A stretch of DNA of 46,685 bases from a virus, in the IMG/VR virus record IMGVR_UViG_3300042291_000585, positions 1-46,685 of that record, one strand, 5' to 3'. The translations under genes and the position numbers were made by a program. The notes under the pieces were generated by a model. It saw nothing but the letters and a program-made list of their open reading frames with translations, was not told the DNA's origin and did no database searches. Below are positions 18,601 to 24,077 of the stretch, piece after piece (position 1 is the first letter of the stretch; each line of letters begins with the position of its first letter).

Positions 18601-19003
18601 GCACGACTTCGTAGCCAACTTGTTCGGCTCGTTCAAATATGACAAGGACCCTGCAACCGCCGTTGCTGGCCCTGCCCTTGGTGATGCCTCGACCTTCCTA
18701 AAGAACCAAATCGGGCTCTATAAGGACAGCAACTCGCCAGACACCAACACGGCAGAGCGTCGAGCCGCCCGTTCAGGTTACGATACTGGGGTTGCCCCTG
18801 CGGCTGGTTTGATTGCTTCGCAACTTCCTGGCGTGACTGGCCGTCTGGCAGGAACTGCTCTGACTTATGCAGCAAACCACCCCGCCACCCGTGAGTGGGC
18901 CGTAGAGAAGGTTGCAGGTCCGCCTGTTGCGGCAAAGAAGCAGACTCAAAAGCAAAAGGATGCCAGAAAGAACTTCATAGACCTCCTCACGGAAGAACAG
19001 TAA
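9638..19003 (+). CDS. Giant internal virion / large polyvalent protein with metallopeptidase motif
   Basis: A 3,121-residue protein, far larger than T7 gp16 (about 1,300), filling a fifth of the genome. Visible order: N-terminal soluble region; hydrophobic Gly/Ala segment around residues 300-420; long Pro/Ala-rich disordered stretch (~830-1060); charged helical region; a segment near 1500-1640 with IERNGVATGLI, loosely acetyltransferase-like; HEFVH at 1818-1822, an HExxH zinc site, with a possible third ligand Glu1939 in HNIMEFITATM; charged coiled coils; and a C-terminal ~900 residues with GPNYIPRML and hydrophobic Ala/Gly segments. This resembles the large polyvalent proteins co-injected by phages. 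A likely role is wall or membrane passage of DNA plus delivery of enzyme activities. Start ATG 9638 or 9644. Confidence 0.8.
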   Translation: MEMQTKQEGGNVPDKSLGLRRFLQANPVATPEERQELIKSYYLNFGKQGGGNNMFPGGLVPGAPMIMQEFARNPGPAGYEKLGTLTDKKQGVRYTIEDIETVDGEDGVPEPSKINYVSEDGTRMSWDLTTNNMGINPVVKADWGKKNPKTGNPVQPLNVQQAQTDRNPFKHPVKYVSELLMGPNEDTISDQTLPFSSKWTREENREFQQTGKIPLGRDARDLNGMGYQPWLNKSTLNRGEDATIKNNGVLDTVWDSNLNPFGLAQRAINAPADWVHNKGKPAYQTAADGRGYLTEPESHSLLTPFKGANDDGVGMGLAKGMGNVLVAGGQMAGGLGEFLTSPLGAATMATGGLAAGATRGAVGATEGLAAARAAVAAAATPAELAAAQSALVTAGNAARAANVVAGVNSAANAGLQGKFAVDMGTGAWDAGKNAYNEAVGNVPVYNKEGAGYENRGTTNLAGVFHEGANSLLNAAFAGQIGKHTLGAAKDAVMPGQAAVTGAMQNALTLPPVGQLASKGENIGDFLFTNTPTGASTPWQNEAPNYRPSFEPQGQGSAGVNTSPELGAADQIRPASAAAPVSPEYARARAILSGQQQPANQPASIPEPQTLAEVVQKAAEPKYEVPPEMKGPVPPGQGQRPLDPEYKKYQHLIDAFPDSYVYDRNNLVAGPGAGRARGIDKNLDPKIAAEAAQRAALGLKPGEPLPSGIPGSAAKDKSAAELAASTGPSLVPTEAAKPVITDREYDVINAVRLGTDFLNDSDRVAVLEGEAVIDPRNVDAPEFAAAKAQGMIEPFKRANGVQYWKYTEKGLSLLEQQMEMDGYEVNWKGKEEAAPAAPAAESVATAPERNVMPIDVIKNLRPFNEYSKVLQQQLSDIIESGELESKKASVRKEAISRQVAIRAKLKEIASNPDAANNAPVSEPVAAPVSEPAAAPPSVADVVAPAKPVKQPKKPKVQPAAPLEPVVEPAKPPVTEPVTAAAAPVAPAAAPLIDTSAVESVVPPQPKVNVSGPTVRGGPDAPRQRGERGVRTGPWLPDAAAQAAQTAAPQTRAPSPAGQGRVRPQLAKPQFNARGMPILSAKQMFERNNGQLSRLTYSHLKDLHEETIADPGHNPQFAKRIKDEMDNRQNRFKDTYSPQQEGRNLISGDPVETMTDAQLKDVVDNGQARIKAQREIVAGHNRGDYRSPTRERSQEGKDALRELNRLEYQWQFAKQEQNKRVRVNAGIARPDGSRIVASKERQMMQTRIDPLTGEEKTAPAQKRKPVEALNHARGRFDKLSLDELVAAEAELRKQGRPYADKVKDAIQARLKEGDAVHRRLHGKDADNIPNPRTATREQLEGRIPDLKQDVARLEGEIAEQRKAGGVDPQTEKSLAEARGDLSGFEKELAAREAMEKADIRYDANKGNFKQTSGDIQGTGTTPKGSGYKPQPKQPAPEKAPPIEGRDKDVIRNEGAAAYEAEQREAAARANPLGLEGQGRDSSGPAWSPIDFNRPVERSGGGELVVDGIIKKYGDGNVIPPSNGLQRALDKLKASTGRDYEVKLKRSTVGGPDGVELHLGEVGSNMIDASATFTVKPNGEIHVDWLSTDKSIERNGVATGLITQAIKTVSEQLRDLDPNTKDRKITLRDASEGGRSTKALSRALGTEVPAGRYRGETRIGSFNQNRDYSRGSSGRGNAPEFGGGDRSKGRTERENFVANEAVYMRLSDAQRRLADAITRGGSTVGDILKQIVRDSKSPDGLGGNMGKMAELLLKNTDGKTLAKMVEMNKDRFIRESYYQGSAMSGAARMMGDKSLQTIKGEVSLSQLHLSNPNDIMRVVMHEFVHASTSDKINRAIFGRTTTGEFKNDIFGQSGQKYLDRIRGYVRDPKSDKGIVKIAQAYLKYLSTLEAKEIDNRPITTDTLNSPRNAETGESWRTNVVGQGINTAPHGPHGQYRIHNIMEFITATMTEKDFQETLKGIKMGNSNAWSRFKDAVADVMGIVPGDSALRHTFDGVMEVSVKDLSEFKKGDFKSQGENVAQVRMERFMDEGMSPEDAKRRATEEVSPDKEDAFGFGKQDTAEIRSPADITADIEELLAEERENANKPNIDKYFDRQDRLAELTAELGVAEDAVMKNTLEHPRYDEALRTVEDNNIGAKYDVQDTHDAVAAEIRRLEGIDKGNYDAKRTESDRRRFYEKSRRSEQNLGEELRTARDSYDIKRMREIARKEAADLDDAWESTPAEVKAKAEFDAVTSMESFQERLGNSPDPEAELAGLREDIARDYGVDPSKMIESKGPESMLLGDKDAAKPKEDVTGPMTEEDWDSFEQSSDGAPVVRNSFGIEGQGRNSSKVGDFVRKETRASINRAQDTIEVIKKFTPDSKLDVAHKAADIVTLSALNSGQAHLDKLAERNNVPAIREINDLLMGGRAGDMTRAVKNGFHTKVKSENNRLNNGLNNALRPLESRLEDLPSAEQAKLLEEVGRAVVSKTRHADAEVAAAADAVRAVYRDMYYMQKNAGIELGNSGPNYIPRMLNHEIVLKDRQKFVNAAAKAYETTGLDPADAMDAANDWWYSIQRGDEGFSYDGNFVFDAAAHNGEPKHTRGRIFNDIAEGHMEPFYNRNVLDATRQYIGRAVKATELAKRFGPDFGRYRDLQQRIIDSGPKGQGLLREVNETVKGQLAPQKIGNSVLRGANDALAVYQSVRFLSRAVISSLGEPIVGAMRTGQVADAGVMMFDSVKQAYRQARRIEPDYHTKLAEDIGAIQSILSDSAITSSVDSRMIDTVSSGLSKKVQNQFFRTTGLHQWTEGTRVASIKLGERFIRRLALDIEGGGRSRELSARYLTELGIDPKDHASFSKFIKQLEGMDQQTRLKAITNPRGRHASAYRDALVRFGEQVIMDPNRGNRARMANHPLGGLIFGLQSYLYAFNENVVKRTLKTTGAAVFNSDNNNMSASNRMMLLAPLAIAPVFAAFQYGQGEFRDEYLSDPSRADDEPLSAGNKFMRMMSRSAFLGRHDFVANLFGSFKYDKDPATAVAGPALGDASTFLKNQIGLYKDSNSPDTNTAERRAARSGYDTGVAPAAGLIASQLPGVTGRLAGTALTYAANHPATREWAVEKVAGPPVAAKKQTQKQKDARKNFIDLLTEEQ

Positions 19004-19380
19004 TGGAAAGGCGAAAAAGGAACACCCTTGGTATGCGTAAATTTCGGATGAACAATCCGCATGTTACGCTTTACCACCTAGCCAAGCAAAGGGCTAGGCG
19101 GGATGGCTTTGACTTCAACTTAAGCAAGGATGACATTGTCGTACCTGCCATCTGCCCTGTCTTGGGAATTGAACTTAAGGTAAATTCTGGAGGAAAGGTG
19201 CCAACAGACAATTCGCCTACACTAGATAGGATTCACCCTAAGATTGGGTACATCAAGGGCAACATCATCGTAATTTCGGCTCTCGCCAATAAAATCAAAT
19301 CTTCAGCCAACTACAGACAGATACTTAGTGTCGGCAGGTGGCTGAAAGGCTTGACCGAAAACCAATTAATGGAAGGATAA
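19003..19380 (+). CDS. HNH-type endonuclease-like protein
   Basis: A 125-residue basic protein, starting on the stop codon of the giant gene (taATG). Cys51 in AICPVLGIEL, the SPTLDRIHPKIGYIKGNI block (residues 71-88) and SALANKIKSSA match the small HNH family widespread in phages, which includes free-standing homing endonucleases. The usual second CxxC pair is absent, so metal binding may be reduced. An upstream in-frame start at 18895 lies within the giant gene and is rejected. It separates virion and lysis genes, a typical position for a mobile homing gene. Confidence 0.72.
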   Translation: MERRKRNTLGMRKFRMNNPHVTLYHLAKQRARRDGFDFNLSKDDIVVPAICPVLGIELKVNSGGKVPTDNSPTLDRIHPKIGYIKGNIIVISALANKIKSSANYRQILSVGRWLKGLTENQLMEG

Positions 19381-19384
19381 GGTC

Positions 19385-19510
19385 ATGATTATCCTCATCT
19401 CGACGGCTGTCCTTTTCTTCATTGGTGGCTTTTACGCTGGCTTCAAGAATGCCCAGTCGGCCAAGGTCACCAAGGTCAGCGAAATCCTCAAGGCCCTCAA
19501 GGGCAAGTGA
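19385..19510 (+). CDS. Small membrane protein (41 residues)
   Basis: A short frame: start, one strongly hydrophobic segment (IILISTAVLFFIGGFYAGF, residues 2-20), then a Lys-rich tail ending LKALKGK. It fits between its neighbours with 4- and 3-base gaps and is preceded by GGAAGGA, a good SD-like site. One membrane span with a basic cytoplasmic tail next to a spanin-like lipoprotein and a holin-like gene suggests a role in lysis (pinholin or antiholin), but no homology is recognised. Confidence 0.62.
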   Translation: MIILISTAVLFFIGGFYAGFKNAQSAKVTKVSEILKALKGK

Positions 19511-19513
19511 CCT

Positions 19514-20173
19514 ATGTGGCGTATGCTTGCAGCCTGTCTGTGTCTGTCTGCATGCTCAACGCCTCAGACAGTAACCCCGTCGCCTGGGAACTCCCTGGAA
19601 GTCGTGGGGGCGAAGCAAGACAAGGTTGACGGACGGGTGGCTGCGGCAGTCGTCGTAGCATCGGAGGCAAATACCGCTGGGAAGCCAGCCGTGGTCAACT
19701 CCGAGTTGAAGGTCGCATCCGCATACCTGCCCCCGCCGTCTGAGGCTGATGTCGCTTTCGCCAGACAGCGGGCGTCCAAAGCCGACCCCTCTCAATATGC
19801 CAAGGAAATCGAATACGGCAAGAAACTGAACGCAGACCTAGAAAAGATGTGGGTCAAACTAGAAGCGGAAAAGAAAGAAAACGCAGCCGTCATCGCAAAA
19901 CTTAAGATAGACATCGAACAGGCCAAGAAAGACAGCGTCACCAACCTATTCACGGCAGCGGCCCTTTTTTGCTTTGGAGTCGCCCTTATCATGACGCTTG
20001 CTGGGCAATATGCCCGTGCGGCCATTTCGGCGGCATTCGGTCTTACCCTTGCTGGCGTGCCTATGCTGCTTGATTCCAAGTGGTTTATCGAATGTCTGTC
20101 TGCGTCTATCCTCGTCATCATCATCGCCACGGTCTGGCAACTAAAGCATGAAAAAGCGAAGAAAGCCGAATAA
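19514..20173 (+). CDS. Lipoprotein with C-terminal membrane segments (unimolecular spanin-like)
   Basis: 219 residues. The N-terminus MWRMLAACLCLSACS is a lipoprotein signal with lipobox LSAC (Cys14), so the N-terminus is probably anchored in the outer membrane. Residues ~95-140 are charged and helical (coiled coil). Residues ~144-164, 167-187 and 191-209 are hydrophobic. A lipidated N-terminus plus C-terminal inner-membrane anchor is the plan of unimolecular spanins, which fuse the two membranes in the last step of lysis; the three spans instead of one are unusual. It overlaps the next gene by 26 bases. A lipobox implies a Gram-negative host. Confidence 0.6.
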   Translation: MWRMLAACLCLSACSTPQTVTPSPGNSLEVVGAKQDKVDGRVAAAVVVASEANTAGKPAVVNSELKVASAYLPPPSEADVAFARQRASKADPSQYAKEIEYGKKLNADLEKMWVKLEAEKKENAAVIAKLKIDIEQAKKDSVTNLFTAAALFCFGVALIMTLAGQYARAAISAAFGLTLAGVPMLLDSKWFIECLSASILVIIIATVWQLKHEKAKKAE

Positions 20174-20432
20174 GGACACCATCACGGTCAAGTTTAAGAA
20201 ACTTGGCAAGATGAAGCCAGACGGCAAGCCAGAGGGCACTCCGTTCGGAACCTGCAATAAGCAGACAGGTTCCATCACCATTGACCCACGGCAGGACGCA
20301 GATGAGATGATGGATACCATCATCCACGAAGTCCTGCACTACACCTACCCATTCCTTGAGGAAGACACCATCCTCGTGGGTGGGTCCGCTATATCCTCAT
20401 TGCTATGGAAACTAGGATACCGCCCTCGATGA
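20148..20432 (+). CDS. Small HExxH metallopeptidase-like protein
   Basis: 94 residues with HEVLH at 60-64 preceded by DEMMDTII, and a possible third ligand at Glu71/72, a layout of short phage proteins with a lone zinc-protease motif and a LWKLGYR-type C-terminus. The N-terminus is very basic. Placed between lipoprotein and holin-like genes, it may take part in lysis or virion maturation; the substrate is unknown. The start lies inside the lipoprotein gene and the stop overlaps the next ATG (ATGA), so translation is probably coupled. Confidence 0.66.
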   Translation: MKKRRKPNKDTITVKFKKLGKMKPDGKPEGTPFGTCNKQTGSITIDPRQDADEMMDTIIHEVLHYTYPFLEEDTILVGGSAISSLLWKLGYRPR

Positions 20433-20749
20433 GCCCCGTCCCAGAACCAAACGAATCACTCTTTGAGCAACTCAAGAATGGCGGGGGAACCGCATTCCTC
20501 GTCGCCGCCTCTGGCATGGCCGCCCGCATCATGCTGTCTGCCAAGAAGGTGTCTTGGTGGAAGGCTTTACGCCATGTGCTTGCCGCTGGCATCACAGGTT
20601 TCTTCGTTGGCAAAGTCCTTCAAAGCATGGACATGGCTGACGGCCTACGCATGGCATGCGTGGCTATCAGCGGTGCGTCCGCTACGGAGATTATCGAGTT
20701 CGCTGTGCGTATCGCCAGAGAACGCATGGACAAAGCGTCAAAGGAATGA
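20429..20749 (+). CDS. Holin-like membrane protein
   Basis: 106 residues from ATG 20429, which overlaps the preceding stop as ATGA; an in-frame ATG at 20405 would add eight residues. Three hydrophobic segments are visible: around TAFLVAASGMAARIMLS, ALRHVLAAGITGFFVGKVL and MACVAISGASATEIIEFAV, followed by a charged C-terminus (RERMDKASKE). This is the topology of a three-span (class I) holin, which opens the inner membrane at lysis. The 3' end overlaps the convergent integrase gene by 12 bases. Confidence 0.7.
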   Translation: MSPVPEPNESLFEQLKNGGGTAFLVAASGMAARIMLSAKKVSWWKALRHVLAAGITGFFVGKVLQSMDMADGLRMACVAISGASATEIIEFAVRIARERMDKASKE

Positions 20750-21637
20750 CACGGCTGCCCTGAGGTGGCTGGGGGACTGGTGGGCGTAGACAGAGATGAC
20801 GGTTTGGACCGAGTCTCCCAAGACCCCAGCGATATCAAACATCGACACGCCAGACTGGGCAGCAAGGGAAGCCCAAGTGTGTCTAAGGGTGTGGGCACTC
20901 ATGGCACGCCAGACATCCTTGTGCTCAGGGTGTCTGACAGACAGACGCTCGCAAAGTGTCTTAAACCTGCGGCCCATGTCTGGACGGCCACGGATGACAT
21001 CGGTGTCGTCTGGGTTGAGGGCACGGTGCATGACCATGAAGGAGAATAGGGCATCGCACATGGGGACCGTGACCCTCCGCTTCTTGGTCTTTCTTGAGCC
21101 GTCATCGAAGTTGATAGACCGAGTGGCCATGTTCACCCGACTCCACTCTAGGTTCTGAATAGCACCCCTTCTGGAGGCCGTGTAGGCCGCAATCATGACG
21201 AAGGTGCAGATATGCCCTCCCATGGCCCTAGCCTCCCCTAGGACCATCTCCAACTGCTCCTTGGTGAGGAATAGGGACTTAGGGGCAGGGGGAGGGGGTA
21301 GGAACATGTGGCGAAGGCTGTCGGGGGGTAGGCTACCACACTTGATGCCATAGTTGATGGCCGCCCTGAGCATGCCAATCTCCCGACGGATTGTCGCATC
21401 CCCTACCTTCGTGGGCACATGGGCGATAAGGCCCGCCCTACGCTTGTTATAGTATGCGAGCGTGTTCGTCATCGTCACATCCCTAGGCTTCATCGAGCCA
21501 AAGAAGTTACGGAGGGGCTTGTCGCAGTTGTATTGACGCTGGTATGCGACAACGCTGGTATCGACATGTTCACGCAGATATGTCGAGAGGACGGTGCCCA
21601 CACAGGGGTCAACTTCGTGTTTTAGTTTTGGTGCCAT
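20738..21637 (-). CDS. int: Tyrosine-family site-specific integrase
   Basis: 299 residues. A SAM-like N-terminal domain (residues ~15-110) is followed by the catalytic domain: Arg156/157 in TASRRGAIQ, a Lys-rich beta hairpin (KTKKRR, 183-188), His249-x-x-Arg252 in HTLRHTW, and Tyr284 in VISVYAHQ. At the site where most relatives have LGH (the second His/Trp) this protein reads LGDS, Asp275. It should join phage and host attachment sites, making the phage temperate. It is convergent with the holin-like gene and divergent from the Cro-like gene. No attP core could be found without the host sequence. Confidence 0.93.
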   Translation of the reverse strand: MAPKLKHEVDPCVGTVLSTYLREHVDTSVVAYQRQYNCDKPLRNFFGSMKPRDVTMTNTLAYYNKRRAGLIAHVPTKVGDATIRREIGMLRAAINYGIKCGSLPPDSLRHMFLPPPPAPKSLFLTKEQLEMVLGEARAMGGHICTFVMIAAYTASRRGAIQNLEWSRVNMATRSINFDDGSRKTKKRRVTVPMCDALFSFMVMHRALNPDDTDVIRGRPDMGRRFKTLCERLSVRHPEHKDVWRAMSAHTLRHTWASLAAQSGVSMFDIAGVLGDSVQTVISVYAHQSPSHLRAAVSFL

Positions 21638-21724
21638 GACCTACAACCTGTGGCAGACATTCACATTGTCAACCTACAAATCGCAGTTGACACAAGGTAG
21701 GCTTTTCCCACTTTAATAAGTCCC
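21638..21724. promoter_or_regulatory. Divergent int / cro-like control region with candidate operator
   Basis: The 87 bases between the integrase and regulator starts hold the inverted repeat TGTCAAC...GTTGACA (21667-21692, 12-base spacer). Its right arm supplies a perfect TTGACA (-35, 21687-21692) reading toward the Cro-like gene, with TTTAAT-like sequence about 19 bases on. The left arm, read on the other strand, supplies TTGACA toward the integrase. A repressor on this repeat would cover both promoters. CCTACAA occurs twice here (21648 and 21673). Confidence 0.55.
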
Positions 21725-21964
21725 ATGACTATTAAAGCCATCCACAAACTTGATGTCGTCCGCCTTATCCAGCGGTTCGGCGGAATCAATGAACTACGCA
21801 AGCGTCTGCTTAACCACGAGGTCGATGTGAATCAGAAGACCGTCGAGAAGTGGCGTGAACGAAAACAGATTCCCTCTTGGCGTCTGCTCCAACTTATTGC
21901 TCTTGCCAAGACCGAGGGCCAGCCGATTGATGTCCTTGAATACGCTTTCACCCAAACCAAATAA
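21725..21964 (+). CDS. Cro-like helix-turn-helix regulator
   Basis: 79 residues, mostly one helical bundle. Residues ~12-60 (RLIQRFGGINELRKRL... TVEKWRERKQIPSWR) have the pattern of a Cro/XRE-type DNA-binding domain with the recognition helix near TVEKWRERK. Being first in the rightward early operon, divergent from the integrase and beside an inverted repeat, it probably controls the lysis-lysogeny choice. No separate CI-type repressor gene is recognised. Start ATG 21725 has no SD. Confidence 0.72.
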   Translation: MTIKAIHKLDVVRLIQRFGGINELRKRLLNHEVDVNQKTVEKWRERKQIPSWRLLQLIALAKTEGQPIDVLEYAFTQTK

Positions 21965-21965
21965 A

Positions 21966-22415
21966 ATGAAACTCAAAAAGAAAATCGAAAAAACCTTGGA
22001 CACCATCAGCGTCGTCCGACTCCGTGAAATCCACGATGAACTCGTGGAACAGGCTGCTTCCGCTAAGAAGCAGATTGACGAAATCAAGGCGGAACTCCTC
22101 AACCGATACAAGGACGAGGCCCTGTCTGAAATCTTCGCCCGTGGCAAGGAGCATGGCGAGCACACCATCGAGAAGGACGGCGTAAAAATCGTCTGCGAGG
22201 TCGGCCACAAGGTCACTTGGGATACCGAGAAACTCAAGGCCATCGCCGCTACGCTTCCGTCTGATACCGTCCAGCGTCTGCTCAAGGTGACCATCACGGT
22301 GCCTGAGCGTGTGTATCAGAGCGTCACCGAAAAAGACCTGCTTGACAAGTTGACGGACGCCCGCACCGTCAAATACGAGACTCCCAAAATCTCGTTTCAG
22401 TCCACCAAAGACTGA
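21966..22415 (+). CDS. Early protein of unknown function (149 residues)
   Basis: Lys/Glu-rich, with a coiled-coil-like N-terminal half (residues 10-60) and a beta-rich C-terminal half containing a GHKVTWDTEKLKAI segment and ending KYETPKISFQSTKD. I do not name a family; similar-looking proteins accompany annealing or single-strand-binding genes in phages. ATG 21966 follows the previous stop directly in an A-rich context. A longer frame from 21855 lies inside the regulator gene and is rejected. Confidence 0.65.
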   Translation: MKLKKKIEKTLDTISVVRLREIHDELVEQAASAKKQIDEIKAELLNRYKDEALSEIFARGKEHGEHTIEKDGVKIVCEVGHKVTWDTEKLKAIAATLPSDTVQRLLKVTITVPERVYQSVTEKDLLDKLTDARTVKYETPKISFQSTKD

Positions 22416-22438
22416 ACAATCTCCCCAAAAACAAAACC

Positions 22439-23332
22439 ATGAAAGGCATCATCAAAGCAGACGACCGTCTCAAGGTCGTCCCCAAAGTAAACATCGTAAT
22501 GTTCGGTCCCAGCGGAGTCGGCAAGACTACGCAAGCCCGCACACTACCTCCGCAGGAAACCCTGTTCCTCGACCTTGAAGCGGGCACCCTCGCTATCCAA
22601 GACTGGGCGGGTGACATCGTGGAAATCCGCAAGCAAGCAACCGACCTAGGTATCCATCCTTGGGAGTATTGCCGTGCCCTAACCCTGTTCATCTGCGGTC
22701 CCGACCCGACCAACCCGAACGGTCCGTATGGACAGGAAACCTACAACCGTCTGCTGAAGCACCCGAACTTCGGTGACCCGTCCGTCCTCGACAAATACAA
22801 GAACCTGTATGTGGACTCCATTACGGTGGCTTCCCGCATGTGCTTCGACTGGGTCAACTTCAAGCAGGAGGAAGCGGTCAAGACGGACAGGAACGCCAAA
22901 ATCGACAAGCGTGGTGCCTACGGTACCCTGAAGCAGGAACTCATCCAATGGCTGACCCACCTCCAGCACTCCACTCGCTCCACCATCATCGTGGGCATTC
23001 TGGATGCGGAGAAGGATGACTTCGGCAGACAGGTCTACACGCCTCAGATTGAAGGTGCGGCCACGGCCCGTGAACTCCCAGGCATCTTCGACCAAGTCAT
23101 CACCCTGCAACTTTTTAAGACAGACACGGGCACCCATCGTGCCTTTGTCTGCCGTCAAGACAACGAGTGGGGTTACCCCGCCAAGGACCGTTCTGGTCGT
23201 CTTGAAACCATTGAGGCCCCCGACCTTGGTCTTCTGCTGAAGAAGATTCGGGAAGGTAAGCGACTCGACTCTACGCTGGTTACCGTCCTCCCCAGCGAAG
23301 TGCCCAACCCTAAAAAGGCCGAAACCAAATAA
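22439..23332 (+). CDS. Sak4-like single-strand annealing ATPase (AAA_24)
   Basis: 297 residues with a P-loop GPSGVGKT at 23-30, the LFLDLEAG strand (42-49), and a Walker B-like segment around NLYVDSITVASR. This is the RecA-core architecture of phage Sak4/AAA_24 proteins that anneal single strands together with a phage SSB. The following DUF669-type gene is the usual partner, supporting the call. Probable role: recombination-dependent replication or repair. Leader ACAAAACC before ATG has no SD. Confidence 0.82.
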   Translation: MKGIIKADDRLKVVPKVNIVMFGPSGVGKTTQARTLPPQETLFLDLEAGTLAIQDWAGDIVEIRKQATDLGIHPWEYCRALTLFICGPDPTNPNGPYGQETYNRLLKHPNFGDPSVLDKYKNLYVDSITVASRMCFDWVNFKQEEAVKTDRNAKIDKRGAYGTLKQELIQWLTHLQHSTRSTIIVGILDAEKDDFGRQVYTPQIEGAATARELPGIFDQVITLQLFKTDTGTHRAFVCRQDNEWGYPAKDRSGRLETIEAPDLGLLLKKIREGKRLDSTLVTVLPSEVPNPKKAETK

Positions 23333-23353
23333 CACCAAAACCAAGATAACATC

Positions 23354-23908
23354 ATGTTCACCAGCAAAGATTCGGTCGGTCAGAATAACAACAACGGGCT
23401 CATCCCTGACAAGACGATGAGCAAGGCCGTCATCAACATCCGTGGTATCAAGAACTCCCAGAACACGGGCAGCCGATACCTCGACTGCGAGTTCACGCTC
23501 ATGGGCGGGGACACCAACGGTCGCAAGGTCTGGTCCATCGTCATGGACCCGACTTTCGAGGGCAACTCCGCCGTGGCTAAGGACATGGGGAAGAAGTTCC
23601 TCGTCCGCATGCTTGAGGCGGCGGGTCTGGTCACGGTCGGTGACGAGGCTTCCTATGGCAAGTTCGCCAACCTTGAGGCCCTCATCGCCGCCCTCAGCGG
23701 TCAGACGGTCGCCATCAAGGTCGGCGTCAAGGCGGGCACGGGCGGCTTCTCTGACAAGAACAGCGTGACCGACTTCCTCAGCCCGAACCCTGAAAGCGGC
23801 ACCTCGGAGAACTTCAAGAAGGTGATGGGTGGCGGTGGCTCGGTCGGCAGTTCGCTGTCTGGCAAGCCCTCCTTCCTGTCTACCCCGAAGCCGAACGGCC
23901 CCTTCTAA
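23354..23908 (+). CDS. DUF669-type, SSB-like protein
   Basis: 184 residues with the pattern of DUF669 proteins: polar start, RYLDCEFTLMGG, then GRKVWSIVM and a helix around KKFLVRMLEAAG, and a Gly/Ser-rich flexible tail ending GPF. DUF669 genes lie next to Sak4-type annealing genes in many phages and probably bind single-stranded DNA. The Pro-Phe C-terminus recalls the tip of bacterial SSB tails, but the acidic stretch before it is missing. Confidence 0.78.
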   Translation: MFTSKDSVGQNNNNGLIPDKTMSKAVINIRGIKNSQNTGSRYLDCEFTLMGGDTNGRKVWSIVMDPTFEGNSAVAKDMGKKFLVRMLEAAGLVTVGDEASYGKFANLEALIAALSGQTVAIKVGVKAGTGGFSDKNSVTDFLSPNPESGTSENFKKVMGGGGSVGSSLSGKPSFLSTPKPNGPF

Positions 23909-24077
23909 ACGAAAGAATGTGCTTGGTTTCCCAAAGACTAAGCATTAATACCTTAACCAATAGTCCTCGGCTGGTGAACCATAGGGGTTCTTTTCGGTTT
24001 CCTCTATGAACTCACAAACAGCCTAATGAAGTATGCTTTTTTTGGGAAGCCTCTGCTTCAAGGCACCCCCTTTTTAG
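23909..24077 (+). promoter_or_regulatory. Spacer with hairpins before the helicase gene
   Basis: A 169-base spacer. GAACC/GGTTC (23976-23980 with 23986-23990), followed by four T, is a possible weak terminator. GAAGC-CTCT-GCTTC (24046-24059) is a second hairpin just before the helicase start. TGCTT...AAGCA (23920-23944) encloses TTGG-TTTC-CCAA. No clear -35/-10 pair is visible. It probably ends the annealing operon and restarts transcription for the helicase genes. Confidence 0.4.
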
